Assembly: GCA_038501785.1 (NCBI GenBank)
Contig: JBAMJR010000024.1
Span: 2,799,501-2,863,500, forward strand
Direction: 5' to 3'
Source: Myoxocephalus aenaeus
Lineage: Eukaryota > Chordata > Actinopteri > Perciformes > Cottidae
DNA: 64,000 nt
Positions 23,881 through 37,658 of this stretch are shown piece by piece. The notes beneath the pieces are model-generated. The model searched no databases and was not told the DNA's origin. It saw only the letters and a list, made by a program, of their open reading frames with translations. The position numbers were made by a program, and so were the translations under genes. Within the stretch, counting starts at the first letter, position 1. The number at the start of each line of letters is the position of its first letter.

Positions 23881-26564
23881 TGATCTTTCAAAGGCGAGAA
23901 GCACAGCAGACTCTGGGTGCCTTCGCCCGGGTAGACTTTAGTTTAGTTGTTGTGAGCATTACTGATCAACACCTTAGGAAAGCAATCGGCAGAACTATTA
24001 TGCACAGTGATTTTTTTTTTTCCCCCGTTACCTCTGGTGATAGCAGAGCACGGGGGCCTCTGCCCACAGCCCTCTGGTAGATGGTGCTTTGCTGGGATCT
24101 GTGGAACAGAAAACCAAGCTATTTACGGGGGAACACAGCAGCCTCAGAAGTAGCTCCTAGCCTCGGGGCGCAAAATACTTGAAAATAAGCTCCTGGTCTC
24201 TTTGATGTGTGTGTGCACCAAATCTAAAGGCATTTCAAGTAGTGCTGCCTTTGAGCCAAGGACGAGTCTAAATTGTCTCTTGGAGCTGAAGACGGATGAG
24301 GTGGGGAAGAGGGTTAAATAAAAATCAAGAAATATTATATTTTTTCTGATGGTTTGCATTACCATAATGTACACTTCACACGCCTGCTGACGGGAGTAAT
24401 CCCAGTGGTGTTTTTTAAGATGGCTATCAAGGATGTCTGGAGTACCAGAGGTTTATTGTTCATCCACTGATGAGTGATGACAATAGTCGTGGGAGGCTCT
24501 TCTGATGAGTTTTTATATAGGGGGAGAAATAACATCTCTTTGCAACACTCGGCCCTGTTTAACAGCTCTAATATGATGAAAGAAAACTGTTCTGGAGCAA
24601 ATTAAGTGACTGCTTTATAACAGCTGCCGCTTCACAGCCATTTCATTTTGTATTGCTGCTGCGTTAAAGGCCACGTTCTGCATGGCAATCGGCTGTTGTT
24701 GCTGCTGCTCAACAGTTATTTGTCACAGCAGATAAGGCATGTAGCAGCCCGAACAGTGATTGCGACATGTCTCCGAGTTTGGAAATTACCGACCAAAGCA
24801 ACCTAGTATTAATTAATATATTCAACGACGGAGTTGCGTAGCGATATAAAAATACACGCGAGAGATAAAATACATGGAGGGAATAATGGTGAGGATCAAT
24901 GCACAGATAAAGTTATGTATCTAAAAATATGATGAAAGAAGAAAGAGAGTGAAAGGTGGCGTGGAGATGGAGGACTTATTCACATGAGAACAGTTCAGAC
25001 GTCAAGCAGCGCTGGATAGCCACTCTGCATGGTGCCGGGGCAAAGTATAGCTGGTAAAGAAGGGAAAAACGTGACGGCGTACTTTAAAAACAGAAGAAGA
25101 AAAAAAAGCTCTCCACAATTCCACCGAGCCCGGAGAAGTGGTCGGACTCACACAGCGCGCTGACGAGAATCCCAGGAGGTCTGAACGGCTCACAACATCT
25201 GAAAAGACCTCAATTTTGAAATAGGATGGTTACTAAACTGCTGTAACCGTGGCTTTTCAGGTTTCCTTGTGCCTCGAAAAAAGGGAGATGAAAAATAACA
25301 TTTCGCAATCTCTGGACTTGAAAGCCTTCTTTTGCTCTGAGAGGAAAAAAAGGAAAAGGACATTTTCAGACTTTCACGCTTCAATAGTTATTTGGCCTTT
25401 TTTTTTATTTCTTATGTTATGCGGTCAGAGACACCTTCCTCCATTTTCTCTCAGACACACTTTTCAAAGCAAAGGTCCCTCTTTCTGCGGTAAAGACAAG
25501 TGTTGGTTGAAAGGCATGTTTGAAGATAAGTTTAGAGGAACCATATTTCTTCTTTTTTTTTTACAAGAGCAGAAGAGCCTACGGCATAAAAAACAAAGCC
25601 GTCCTGGACTTTGATAGATTCCCAAGGTCAGGTCAGAGTTCAGACATAATGGTACAGGGGCCATTTTCTCTCATCTTAAAAGTCCTGCAAGTGATTTGGC
25701 ACCAATATTTCTTCGTGTTTGCTCCAGGGTTTTTGGACACTCCAAACTATTCATTATGCATGGACTGTGGCCTTGGCTGTGGTCAATTTAAACCTGTCAG
25801 ATACTGTACATGTAGCTGCACAGTCATGCGCTGAACTGTGCTGCGCTCACTCACTGCTGCTCCTGTTTGTATGCACTCTGTACAGCTCTGTGTGTACTTT
25901 GATGTTCAACCACGTCACATGTTGATTTCACACGTATGTTTCATGTTAATGGCTCCTCCAGTTTTGTATTGTTCTTCCTTAAAGTTGGGAGGTACTGATG
26001 AAAAAAAAAGAAGAAAGAATAGGCCAAGGAATCCCGACTTCAAAGTCCCAAAAATGCTAGATCCTATTTTTCCCATAATGCAACCTTATAGTGTCTTCCA
26101 TTAAATCTCATGGATGATGAGGACACCATCAGGGGTATTTTTATGAGCCACATTTTGATTATATTACTGGTCTGACTATATTTTATATTGTTTGTGCTAT
26201 TATAGTTTACCAGCACCAGGGCTTTTTAATGTTGTCAAGAACAGGATGATAAAAGTACTTTAGCTTTTACACGGGCATAGTCGGTGTCCCGTGAACAGGA
26301 TAACAATGAGAATTGCAGAAAACTTCCAATTAATTATAGCTTAAGAATGAGGACATGTTCAATGTGTTCCTTGACTGACTTTCCCCGTCCAGTGATGTGA
26401 ACTCAAACTACTTACGGTCGACGTCGGGAACATTTTGAGCAGAAATCCTCGGCGCATCTCTGCAAACCTGTTATGGAAAGTGTTTAATCAAATCAGGACT
26501 TCTTTGCTGACATTTTGTTTGGTATATATGCTGTATATATATGTGCTGGTTTCCAACTGGGATA

Positions 26565-26600
26565 TATACTGTGTATATATATATATATATACACAGTATA
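26565..26600. repeat. Perfect 36-bp palindrome with TA core
   Basis: TATACTGTGTATAT reads to a TA core and back as ATATACACAGTATA. Every base is self-complementary, so it can extrude as a cruciform or form an RNA hairpin. Confidence 0.95.
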
Positions 26601-26997
26601 CAGTGGTACACAGCGTAACATTATAACTTATAACAATTGTTTTTCATTGTGTGAGAAAATGAGCATGCGAAAAGTGTAAATTGTGTGACAGTCAATGCTC
26701 TCACAGCATTTCCTTTCAGTTTTCCACACTAATTAACTTGCTAGCCAACTAACTAACTAACCACATGGCATATGTACCATATGTATTTGACAAATTAATG
26801 GATTGTGTCTGCTGTGATATGGCAAAAGGTTAGTATTTATCTCCATATGGCATCATAAATACAGCCTGAGCAAAAAAAAAACTATATTTACATTTTATTC
26901 CTGTTATTTCCCATAAATTATCATAAACTCCCATGGAAAGTTTCCACCTCATTTATTATTCCCATAAGTGTGCAAACCTAGTCTCTGCATACTGTAA

Positions 26998-27000
<3 letters not shown>

Positions 27001-27033
<33 letters not shown>
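27001..27033. repeat. (TA)n microsatellite
   Basis: Pure TA repeat of 33 bp, self-complementary. Confidence 0.96.
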
Positions 27034-27035
<2 letters not shown>

Positions 27036-30000
27036 CTTTTCGTTAAAGCAGAATGTTAAGCATCAGTTAAGATGGATAGATTAACCAGACTCAATGATTG
27101 CATTTAAATCTGTCACATTAATTTGAAAGATGGCTCACTCAACCGCATAAACCAAATCTTTGTGAGACATGTGTGTTGGCTCTCTAAATTATATGTATTT
27201 GCACACTGTGGAACTTGTCATTTTATTCTTCAGAAGTCAGAAAGTCGTGACGCTGAAGGACCAGATGTGATGCTCTAATGGTCTCGCAGGGCAGGGCCTT
27301 CATCACCGGCTGCCATGGAGACGGTGCTTATTCTCTCCCTCTCGTTTCCCTATTATCCCTCCATCTTTAGTCTATAGAGAGAAGTTGTGCCTATAATTCT
27401 GGGCTGGATTTCTCGTCTAAGCCTCCTGTGTTTAGTACAAGCACCAGCATTAATCCCAGGTAACACCTCTGATCAAGGATTTAATTTAGACCCTGAAAGG
27501 GTGTTCACACCACGATCCAACAAACCAGATTGTTGTGTTGACAACACGGGTGATGGATGCGTTTTGCCGAAGGCAGAAGGAAAGTCAGAGATCTCTCACT
27601 CTGCTCCTTTTCACTGGTACCGTGCAAACGCGAGACGTGATAGGAAACGGAGGCAAATCACAGACTGTATTCTTTATTAATTTTCTGTAACGCTTGAGGT
27701 CATTCTGTATATATTTGTGTTCAGAAAGCAGCTCCTATTTTCATATATTTTCTCCAGGCTGGACACCGTGCACAAGGCAAACGTAGATGTTAAAAGCTGT
27801 GAGATATTAATGTCTCAAAGGCAAACTTAGAAGAGGAGTGCATATGTCAGGGTCGGTGCCTACTTCTACAGACAGCCAAAGTGCCCGTGTTTTACTCCAG
27901 AGTGATTTATTCTTCGCCGAGTGATCTTCCAAAACAAAGATGTTCTTTGGAGTTGCTGAGGAGAAGACAAAAAAAAAGAGAGGCTATTGCCATCCCTCAA
28001 TTCAGAATGTTTTACTCCCGGCTGCATTGATTTCTCTTGTTACTGCAGGTCAGCAAGAGGAAATTGATTTGGAAATTGTAGAAACACTCTATTATTTCAT
28101 TTTCTGCCATTTGTATTTCCCCCCCCCCCTCCTCCTCTGTATTTTCAGAAGTCATCCCTGAAACTAATGGGGAAGAGCAGTTACTGTCAGAACAGTTAAA
28201 TGACTGCTCTGACTTTGGCTTCTCTGTCCTCCAATGCAAAAGGTTACGTTCACCCCTGTGGTTTTATAGACCGCATTTGGTTTGCGTTTATGGGAGCCCT
28301 TTCTCCCTCTCTGTGCCATCTGCCCTCCCTCTGTGCAGAACATCGGGTCACATTTGGTTGGATTGCTTCCTGAGATAGATAGTTTACCTTTGGGGAAGGG
28401 ATGAGGTATTAGAGTAATAGTGCAGGTGAGTGGAGGGACTTGTGGGGCATCTGGGTGGAAAAAAGCAGACGCAGGTTGACGTGACAGAATGTTTAGAAGT
28501 CGATTTTATTTTTTTAAATGTATGATCGCTTAATTACAAAGATATTCAGACCCGAAGCACCAATCGGAGATGTCCAGTATTTGATGTCTGAGGCATTGAG
28601 AAGCATTTCTTACTGCCTCTGCAGATATTTTTAAGGGGGAAGAAAGCCGACAAAGCATTAGTGAATGAGCGGTAGGAATGCCACAGCCCCAATAGGATTA
28701 AATAGGTAGCTTTTTCATTCTAAACACCTTATCAGGGACTGGTTTCCACCTGGGATGAAAGGTGGATGTAATTAACTTTATGGAAGGATACGGTACGAGC
28801 CGATAGGATTATAAACCAGCAGCACTACGGGTCCCCAGGAAGAGGACTAACAACCACTGTGGAATGCATTATCAGTGGTGACAAATCATACTGTTGCCCG
28901 TTTCTATATTGGAAAGCAGCGGTGAGGAATGTTTACCAAAGACCGCGCGAAGCAGCTTTTATACATTCATACATTAACATCTCGAAGATTATAGTTTTCT
29001 TTATCTAACGTGGGTTTTAAACTACACCCATGCTTCTCCTAAACACGTTTGAACTTATTCGTCTCATAATGTTTGTCCACCCCAGATTTAGTGTATTTTC
29101 AATAAACGTGTAGAAACATGCAGATTCGTAAAGACTAGTTTTTGTCCAATAAGATGAAGAAGAAAAGTGCTTAAAAAATGACTTATGGGGAATGGAGAAA
29201 TGCTATTTGAGTACGGAATTAAATAACTAGTTTTTAAAAAATATATTTATCTTGGTTAAATAAATAAAAAATGAAGAAAAAGGCATACTATTCTTTGGAG
29301 AATTATTGGTATTATATTCTAAATGAATAAATTAAAGTTACTTTCAATCCTAAATCTTATTCAATATCTAACAAACATCAACTGTAAATGTTGAATCTGC
29401 AGCTGCAATAGATGCTCGTCTTCCTACAAGTGATGCATCGTACATATCCATTAACCGCTTGTGTCTGACAGCGTTTTGACCAGGGATTTCTATTTGGCCA
29501 TATATAGCATGGTGAGCTGGATCCAGTATCGTAGCAACAGTTACTATGGGAATAGAAACCTGTGGAGAGGTCAGTGTGATGGCCTCCACTTGGCCTCTTT
29601 GCACAAAGGCGTGAACATTGATTTTTCTAATTCACCACATCTTCAACCACCTCCGCCTCTCGTCGCCTAAAACACTGCACACAAACAGGATCATTCTGAA
29701 CTGAATCCTTTCTTACATGTGGAGCCAGACAAAAAACATTTACCTCTCACAGATGTCAACATGAAACGCGTGAGACGGTGGCTGGGTCTCACCTGTATGT
29801 TTTCTTCTTTTTTTATTTTCACTTTGCCAAACCCGCCCCTCTGTTGCTCCGCGTCTGTCTCCTGTCCCTTTCTTTTCCTCCGCGTGTGCGTTTGATGTCG
29901 GCTTCAGTCCTCGCGGGAGAGATCCTCCAGGGACCCTTAATTGACAAGTGTGTACAATAACTAATCAGCGGCAAAGCAACTGCCCTTTAAAATGATGAAT

Positions 30001-30587
30001 TAACTAAACTAATTTCAGATAATCCTTCACCACGCTGGGCTCCGCTGACGGCGCCAATTGATATTTGAAATGCAGACTCCCCTCCTCTCTGACTTCTGCC
30101 AGTCACTTCACTACGCACCCCCCCCACCCCCGAGTCCCCCGGTAAAGGTGGCGTGGTTGATAAACTGCTGATGGAGCTCTGAGGAGATTAAAACAATTTC
30201 CAAGCTCAATGTGGCAAACACAACTCGACACACACACGCACACACACACATGTACACACACAGGGACGCTACCTTGAGCATGGACCACAGTTACCAGCAT
30301 GCATAAGTAAACAAGTCGTAATGAATTCATTTTAAATGGCAGGGTTAAGTCTAGTAGGCATTCGCTCATAAAAGTCCATGCCTAATAAGAGATTTACCGA
30401 TTTAATATTTAATTTTTTGTGTTGATGCCAAACCGCTCCCCCCCCTAAAGCTCCGTAATGTGTTCTGTCAATACGGGCCACTCACGCAGATTAACATTGT
30501 CAGACAGTTGTAGAGTGAAAAGGACGACACGCTGCGTTCACAGCCGAAGAAGGAACTCTTGACAGATCGACCTGACATCCGCCATCA

Positions 30588-30592
<5 letters not shown>

Positions 30593-30625
<33 letters not shown>

Positions 30626-30629
30626 GTGT
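30593..30629 (+). repeat. Short (TG)n repeat followed by poly-A
   Basis: TG repeat with one CG interruption, followed by about 12 A. Confidence 0.9.
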
Positions 30630-31019
30630 AAAAAAAAAAAACGCCCCGAATATCTGTACGTGCATGAAAGTGTACATGTGTTGTGGCGTGTCGGCGCGCT
30701 CTCCTCGTGTGAGTGAAAGGTGTGAAAGGATTGCAGCGGGCGAGAAGATCTTAGAAGTGATTGAGTTGTTCCGCAGGTGTCTAATTGCCGGCGTTTCTCT
30801 CTCGTTACATCACTTCTATCGTGTGATTAGGGAATCTTGTGAAGGTTGTCGGCGAGAATGGGGCAGAATACTGGTTCTTTGATTATAACCATCATCGGAC
30901 TGGGAACCGACAGCCAACAGGCTTCTCCGTCAACTGCTCTGAAAAGATGTTGCGCTTTTTGACCGTGTCTTACGTGTTGCTCTGTAACAATATATTTGCG
31001 TTCCCTTGAGAAAGAAGCA

Positions 31020-31096
31020 CCGATTTCAATTTTTCTTCGCCGATTTCATTTTTTCTTCGCCGATTTCATTTTTTCTTCGCCGATTTCATTTTTTTG
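31020..31096 (+). repeat. 20-bp tandem repeat, about four copies
   Basis: Unit CGCCGATTTCATTTTTTCTT repeats with an exact 20-bp period; the first copy has one A substitution and the last degenerates to a T run. Confidence 0.95.
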
Positions 31097-31951
31097 TTTT
31101 TAAACGTTTACCTGCCCCATTCTGATTTTCCTTCTTTCTAAGAACTATGATTGACAGCATACACACATTTGTGTATGTTCGTATCACTCTCACTCAAATA
31201 AAGCTCAAAATACAAGTGCTTCAGGTTACTGGACAAATAAAATTAATCTGAAAACTTAACTTGTTTTACTTTCCCAGAAGAAAACATATCTACATAACGA
31301 CACACCTAATGTCATTTACATGAAAACGTCCACTCTATGTAATACGCCAGCAGGGTTTTTAAAATAATAATCAATCAGCTGAACCGGACTCACAAGCCCC
31401 CTGCTGGTCGATACGTGCATTACTATTTGCGGCATTAGTTGCAATTTTTGTTTTTTTCTTACAGCATTTTTTTCCAAAATAAAATCTCCAAGCGCACGTA
31501 TGGAAGAAGTCACCTTGATGTCATGTATGCTACTCTAGCTAGCTATGAGGGTAAAGCTGCCTGGATGTGAAATGAGATGTTAGCCAACAAAGCTAACGTA
31601 CATTTGTTGTTCAGTCAGGTGGTTAGCAGCTACAAGAATGTAGCGTTGGTCTGGCAGCTGTGGAGCAGGAAAACTAAAATACTCTCCCAAGTGTTTGGAT
31701 GTGTTTCCCACTATTTACTGACTTCATATGTGTGGGGGAGGGGGGGCTGTTTTTTGTTTCACTAATGAGTTGTTAGTCACAAAATGTGACAAACATGTGT
31801 CTCTAGAGGGCTGTATAAATAACGATCCCACACAAACATTCCCATTTCTTAAATCAAATTCAAAATCCAACGTCATTTGGTAGGTTAATGTACAATTGAT
31901 CAGGCGCAGATAGTCTATAGTTTGTATTTATATCTATGATGGCGGCAACAC

Positions 31952-31953
<2 letters not shown>

Positions 31954-32029
<76 letters not shown>
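31954..32029 (+). repeat. (TG)n microsatellite, 76 bp
   Basis: Pure TG repeat on the sense strand. Confidence 0.98.
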
Positions 32030-32030
<1 letters not shown>

Positions 32031-33182
32031 TCAGTCAGGGAAGCAGCACAGTCGGTAGAGACAGCTGGATAAAGAGGGGAGAGGATCTGCAGGCAGCTGT
32101 GTAGAGGGAGCCACTGTCCCCCTCTCCTCCACATGCATTTTTCATCGCACACTCCCTTCTTTTTTTTTACACTGTTTAGCTTTTCCCTCCCCTCTAAACT
32201 TCCATGTGGTGCGTGCTGACATGGCATTTCTCAGCCCTGCACACAAAGCCCTTCGGTGCTCAGTGTCTTGGAGTTGGAGCATGTCCGATCGTGTGTCTGT
32301 GCGCCATGTGCCCATGCGTGCACGCATACATGTGAATAGTCGAGGGCGTTATCCTCGCTCAAGCTCTCCCACTCTTCCCCTCCTCCTCCTCTTCCTCGCA
32401 CACTGGCATCACATTGTACGTCTCTCACAGTCCCATAGGCAGGAGAGAAATAAGAGAGAGAGAGCCCTGACGTAAAGTCCATTTAGTCAGTTGGCATCGC
32501 CCAAACTACAACCTAGATGAGACTCCCTGCATAGAGAGGATCATATTAAATTATTCTGATCTGAAATTTAAATTTCATTTTGTTTTGGCCCAAAGCAACG
32601 GGCAACACTGCCAGGGTGAGATCAGTAAAGGTCAGGGGGAATTAAAATGCTTACTGTAAGGTTTGTCAGAGAGAGAGATAGAGAGCTAGGAGGAGATAGG
32701 AAGCCAGAGGAAAAGGCCATCTGCCTGATAGTTTAGTCAAAGTTGGTGAGAGGAATAAGTCTCCCTTTTTGCAGTCCAATGCTATTAGGTATTAGCTTGA
32801 CAGGCCCAAATGTCTCCATTCCTTCATATCTATCATATTCCAAGATATAGATTGAATTTGTACATTCTGCATGCGAAATTGAGCCTCACGGTTCAAGAAT
32901 TCCATCAACGGTGTGCGCTTTACAATACATTTCTATGCATGCCTTGACGCCAGATGATTTGCTATATGACAATAAACAAATCCAATGAATCTGACGCGTG
33001 AAGTAAAACAGCAATGGGAAAATGTAACTGACATCCGATGGACAATTCCAGCCGCCCCTCTTGATGATTTGTTCGATATATAGATATTTATTTCATTAGA
33101 TATCAAGCTAAATATCTTGGAAATGAAAACAAATGGGCTGTCAAGAAGATTGGGGCGGAGGAGGGAGACAAAGAGAGGCAGG

Positions 33183-33185
<3 letters not shown>

Positions 33186-33263
<78 letters not shown>

Positions 33264-33310
33264 GTGCGTGTGTGCGTGTGTGTGTGTGTGTGTTTGCGTG
33301 TGCGTGTGCG
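33186..33310 (+). repeat. (TG)n microsatellite with CG interruptions
   Basis: A pure TG run to about 33258, followed by TGTGTGCG units, suggesting a decaying 3' side. Confidence 0.97.
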
Positions 33311-36069
33311 AGATAGGGAACATTGCGGGGGTCATTTCTTTGCCACAACACACATATCCGTATCTGTTGGTACACGTCTCTATCTTTTCTTATAAACTCT
33401 GTCGGCTCTGCAGATGGATGATATTAGTTGAGCCCGGTTTCAGGCAATAATCATAGTAAATGAGCAGGTTTACAAATGACAGCTGGATAAATTGATGCCA
33501 CATTTGGTGTGGCTACATGTTGAGTTTCTTGGCAGGAAACTATTGTGGAAAGTAAAGGAGCAATTATAGGAAGGATAGGAGATACATTATTATATTTTAC
33601 CCATCCCAGTATCAGGTATCGGGTCCGACACTGTGCTCATGTACTACGGCAACTTGGCGTTAACCTCTCGCCAGTTGAAGCCTAATAAGCTGCCCAGCTG
33701 CAACGATAACCTGGTGCACAAACAGGTTAAATCCATCATTTAATGCCAGCTGTAGTGTATGTGCGAAACAGACGGTCCTCAGTAAGTCTTAGCTGTGTGG
33801 TTGTCAAGCTAAGTTCCTGTGTCTTGACTGTGCTGCTAACAGCTAACGTTAACTAGCTCTCCTGCCAATTATTGTCTCGGTGTTGCCGCCTGAGCGACCT
33901 GTTCTCTGCATCCATCCACGGAGCCAGTGGATACGTCCTGGCCGGTGGACGACGTGGGAGGCAGGACTGCACAGCACACAAGCCGGTTGTTGCTCCTCAT
34001 CCGCATGTTTTGAAAACCAAAGGTGTCGAGTGCTAGTGCGGCGACGAGAAAGCATTCATACCATTTTCCCAATTGCCTATTTTTTTTTTTTACAAAATAT
34101 CGACCGCTAACAATCGGCGGCACATCAATCGAAACATCACTAATTAATTAGAGTGCTGAAAGTGCGATTTGGAATACACAAAGGTGTTTGGTTTAGTAGA
34201 AACGGTAGTTCAGGGAGCCGTTATTTAAATTAGATATAAATATAAATTGAAAATGACAACAAAAAAAAGTAATACACAACATCAGGGTTTATATTTTAGC
34301 CAATGAAACCGCTCAGCTCAGACATCAGTGTACAATTCTGGCTTACTGTGCACCTGCGAGGGTCGATTTAAGGAAGCCAATTTGGTTGTTGATAGTAGAG
34401 CTTCATAACAGCTTCCACAATGCATTTATCCAAGCAGGGCAAAGGAAATAAAGCCAGAAGTAAATTACTAAATTGTAAAAGGCAGCATTTTACTCTTTGT
34501 TTCTCTGTGGTGGATAATTCTGGCAAATGTGCTACAGAAGAACAACCTGCTGCTAGCACATGTGGTGCCGTTTCATGCAGAAAAGTTAATGATGGCAACA
34601 CTTTCACCAGTCAGGTTTTTATGTCAGGAACCTGAAGGAAAGCAATATCCGTCAGTATGCCACGCACATTTCTTTTCTTATAGATGTAATAAGGAAGATG
34701 TGTTGCAGAAACCTTTGCAGCCGTTCATTAGTTCAGCAGTGCAGGGCTCTGTGGAAATATGTGGTATAACTAGATGTGATCCTTCAGACAAGTAGGGATG
34801 AAATAAGTGAGAATAGAGGGTGAGGAAGCAACGTACGCGTGTTCGCCTTAGGCCCCCCATAACACTGCGCCTGTCCTGGATTATGAAATGCTTTCAGTGG
34901 AAACACATCATCTATAAAAGTGCTGATTGACCTTCTAGCCTAATTAAAGTGCACCATCGCCAATCGAGAACAGATAAGACAGCCGGGCTGTCAGGGTGAG
35001 GGTGAGGGTTAGGCTCTCCCCCTGCAGTCACATCAGCACTACAGAGGCCATGCATACCAAAAGCACACGACAGCGCCGAGCTCCAAGTTTAGCAGCTCGT
35101 CTTCTATCGAGCATGAGCTCCAACTAGTAATATGGAAATGGTAAAATATGAAAGTACACCAGTGACATGCTTTAGGGCTTATGTATTTATTTATGTATTT
35201 TGCAACTTTACCTCATGCTGCATTTCCCCCTTCTCATAACTGTTAACACTGCAGTTTTTTTTTTTCCCAGAGTGAAGTGATGCTCTGCCCTGAACTGAAC
35301 TAGAGTATATGCAAAATGAAGCTGCTGGCTGATGGCGCATGTGTAGAGCAAATCTGAATTTACTTTCACCGAGGTCTCTGTAGGTCGAGGCAGGTGAGTG
35401 CTGGAGCCTACCCTATATTCCCCTACAGCGCTCACACTCCTGGCCGGGGAAAGCTGACATGCAGGGTGGCCTGTAAGCCTCTTTTGTCCATGTGCAGCAA
35501 AGTCATCTGCCAGCTCAGTTGCTCTTGCAGACAAAGCTTCAGAGAGATAGCCCATATTCTGGTACATCCTCCCTCTCTCTTGAGCTGGAGTTGGGCATGG
35601 CCCCTCGCTCTCTATCTCCTAAGCCTCCTCCCTTTCATTTCTCTCTCCCTCCCTCCCTTCCTCTTGCTCATGCATGCTTCCCACATTTTCTCATCATCTC
35701 TTTCTTCCGCATTTCTCTCTAATTTCATTGCTTTTGTTTGCTGTTCTTGAGCGTTAATACTGTAATCTTTAGGTATTACATATCAAACGCTTTCGGCCTG
35801 TCAATCTCACCATTGTCTTTTCGCCAATATAGAGGTTTTTGTTCCAGCATGGGTTTATATTTTATGATATTGCAGTTGGTCAGAGGTGAGGAGGTGAGAG
35901 GATATTGTGCTCTATATTTCACACAATAAGATCAGAAAGAGGAAAGCAGGATATCACATCTGGCTCAGTTTGGCTCGGCGTATAATGAAGTTTGTTGTCT
36001 CCCGCTGTAGTCAATTTTGACCTTCCAAATGAGAAAAAAAAAGGTAATTACTTGAGAGCAACCATGAAG

Positions 36070-36102
36070 GCTAATGAGTTACCATGAAGGTAACTCATTA
36101 GC
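36070..36102. repeat. Perfect inverted repeat, 14-bp stem and 5-nt loop
   Basis: GCTAATGAGTTACC (36070-36083), loop ATGAA, then GGTAACTCATTAGC (36089-36102). ACCATGAAGG is also directly repeated at 36061 and 36081. Confidence 0.95.
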
Positions 36103-36510
36103 TATCAAAGATAATCACAAGGTAATGTGGGAGAAAGAGCGAGAGATGGAGATAGTAAGGCAGAAGGAGAGGGGCATAAATGGGCGATCAGACAAGGAGA
36201 GCAAAAAAACGTCAGCGAGATGATACAAGAAAAGGCCAAGAGCAACTCTACTGTAAGGAAGAGGGAGGAAGAGGAGAAAGAACCGCGCGTAGGAGAAGGG
36301 AGGTGGGGGTTGGTTGAGGGGGCTGGCCGAGGGGGTGTGTCCAACATTACCCTCATGAATCAGTGTCAGTGGAGCGATGAGAAAATAATTAAGAAACAGG
36401 CTAGCGCTGTGTTAAATACTGCCAAAGGTAAAAGGCCCATTCTGCTGTATATGAACACAATCTGGACGGGCGAGAAGAATGGCAATAAATGGGATCGGAG
36501 GGGGAAAAAT

Positions 36511-36527
36511 GGGGGGGGGGGGGGGGG
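36511..36527 (+). repeat. Poly-G tract
   Basis: A run of 17 G. Confidence 0.95.
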
Positions 36528-37573
36528 AATCCATATCATAACGGATGCCAAAGTGCCCTTCAGATGGCATTATGAAGGGAGACAATATAAATAGCACCGC
36601 CACATTGTAAATGTTTATATACAGTAGCTACGTATACACGCCGCACGGCAGTTCCAGGATTTATGACCGCAGCCGTAATACACTGAATTCGACACAAGGC
36701 TGTGAGTAATATTTCACATTTGTTATCATATTGAGTGTAAATTTGCTGAGACGTATACGGTGGCGATAAAATATTATAAGCCGTTTCTCCTTCTATTTTT
36801 CTCCTTTCAGCTGATGTGTTCTGAGGTGGGAGGTGGGTGGCGGGGGGGTCTGATGACTGGGCAAGTGAGCTGACTGCAACTGTACAGAAAGAGAGAGTAC
36901 AACAATTATACTCCCAAAAGAACCTCTGAGGTTTTACATGGAGCATTTATGGGAAGGAGGAACCAAGTCAGGAGACTGTAATTGTGTGTTCACGGCTTCC
37001 AGCAAGGCTCAGGATGCAGCTGAAATCCCCCGGCCAGCGGCGTAGAACAGAGCAGCCATTAGATCGCACTGATGCATAAAATGCGCGTCGCTCTTCGGAG
37101 ACTATTGAGTGACAAACACGAGGTCCTGTGTGTGCTGTATGTGCATTTTGTGTCTTCACATGTCCGTATACGAACATGTGTGTGTGCGCGCGTGTGAGCA
37201 CAGATGTGTGGGTGAGTCTTTCAGGTGTCGTATACAATATCCATCATCCTTTCTGCCAGCGGCACAGAGACAATTCATGATCACTGGTCTCCCAATCCCC
37301 TCTGAGATGGAATCGACTCGGAGGAAATGTGTACGGTTGGAATGCAGAAGCTATCTCCCCGTGAGGCGGCCGTTCGGTAACACATTATAGTTTGATCTCC
37401 AGCTCTTTGACCTGACCAATACGCTATAGGGCCCCGTGATGCAACAGTTACCTCCCACTTGATACCGTATATATGTATGTACAGCGCACCATGCGGCTTA
37501 TACTGTTTCTAAAGGTGCGCCTGTTGATATAGCTGCTCGTATTTGCAAGCTGTTTTATTTCTCTGACCGCCTG

Positions 37574-37578
37574 AGTGT

Positions 37579-37617
<39 letters not shown>

Positions 37618-37658
37618 TGTGTGTGTATGTGTGTGGGTGTGTGTGTGTGTGTGTGTGT
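37574..37658 (+). repeat. Interrupted (TG)n microsatellite
   Basis: TG repeats broken by TA, TT and GG interruptions. Confidence 0.95.

Noticed and set aside
33600..34145. Possible hAT-like repeat (TATCGGGTCCGACACTG, AATCGGCGGCACATC)
   Set aside because: Motifs are suggestive, but no paired termini or target-site duplication could be found.
34970..35020. Telomere-like GGGTGAGGGTGAGGGTTAGG
   Set aside because: Too short and irregular for an interstitial telomeric repeat.
36127..36594. 155-codon + strand frame
   Set aside because: Low-complexity Lys/Glu/Gly composition from purine-rich DNA and a poly-G run; no protein similarity seen.
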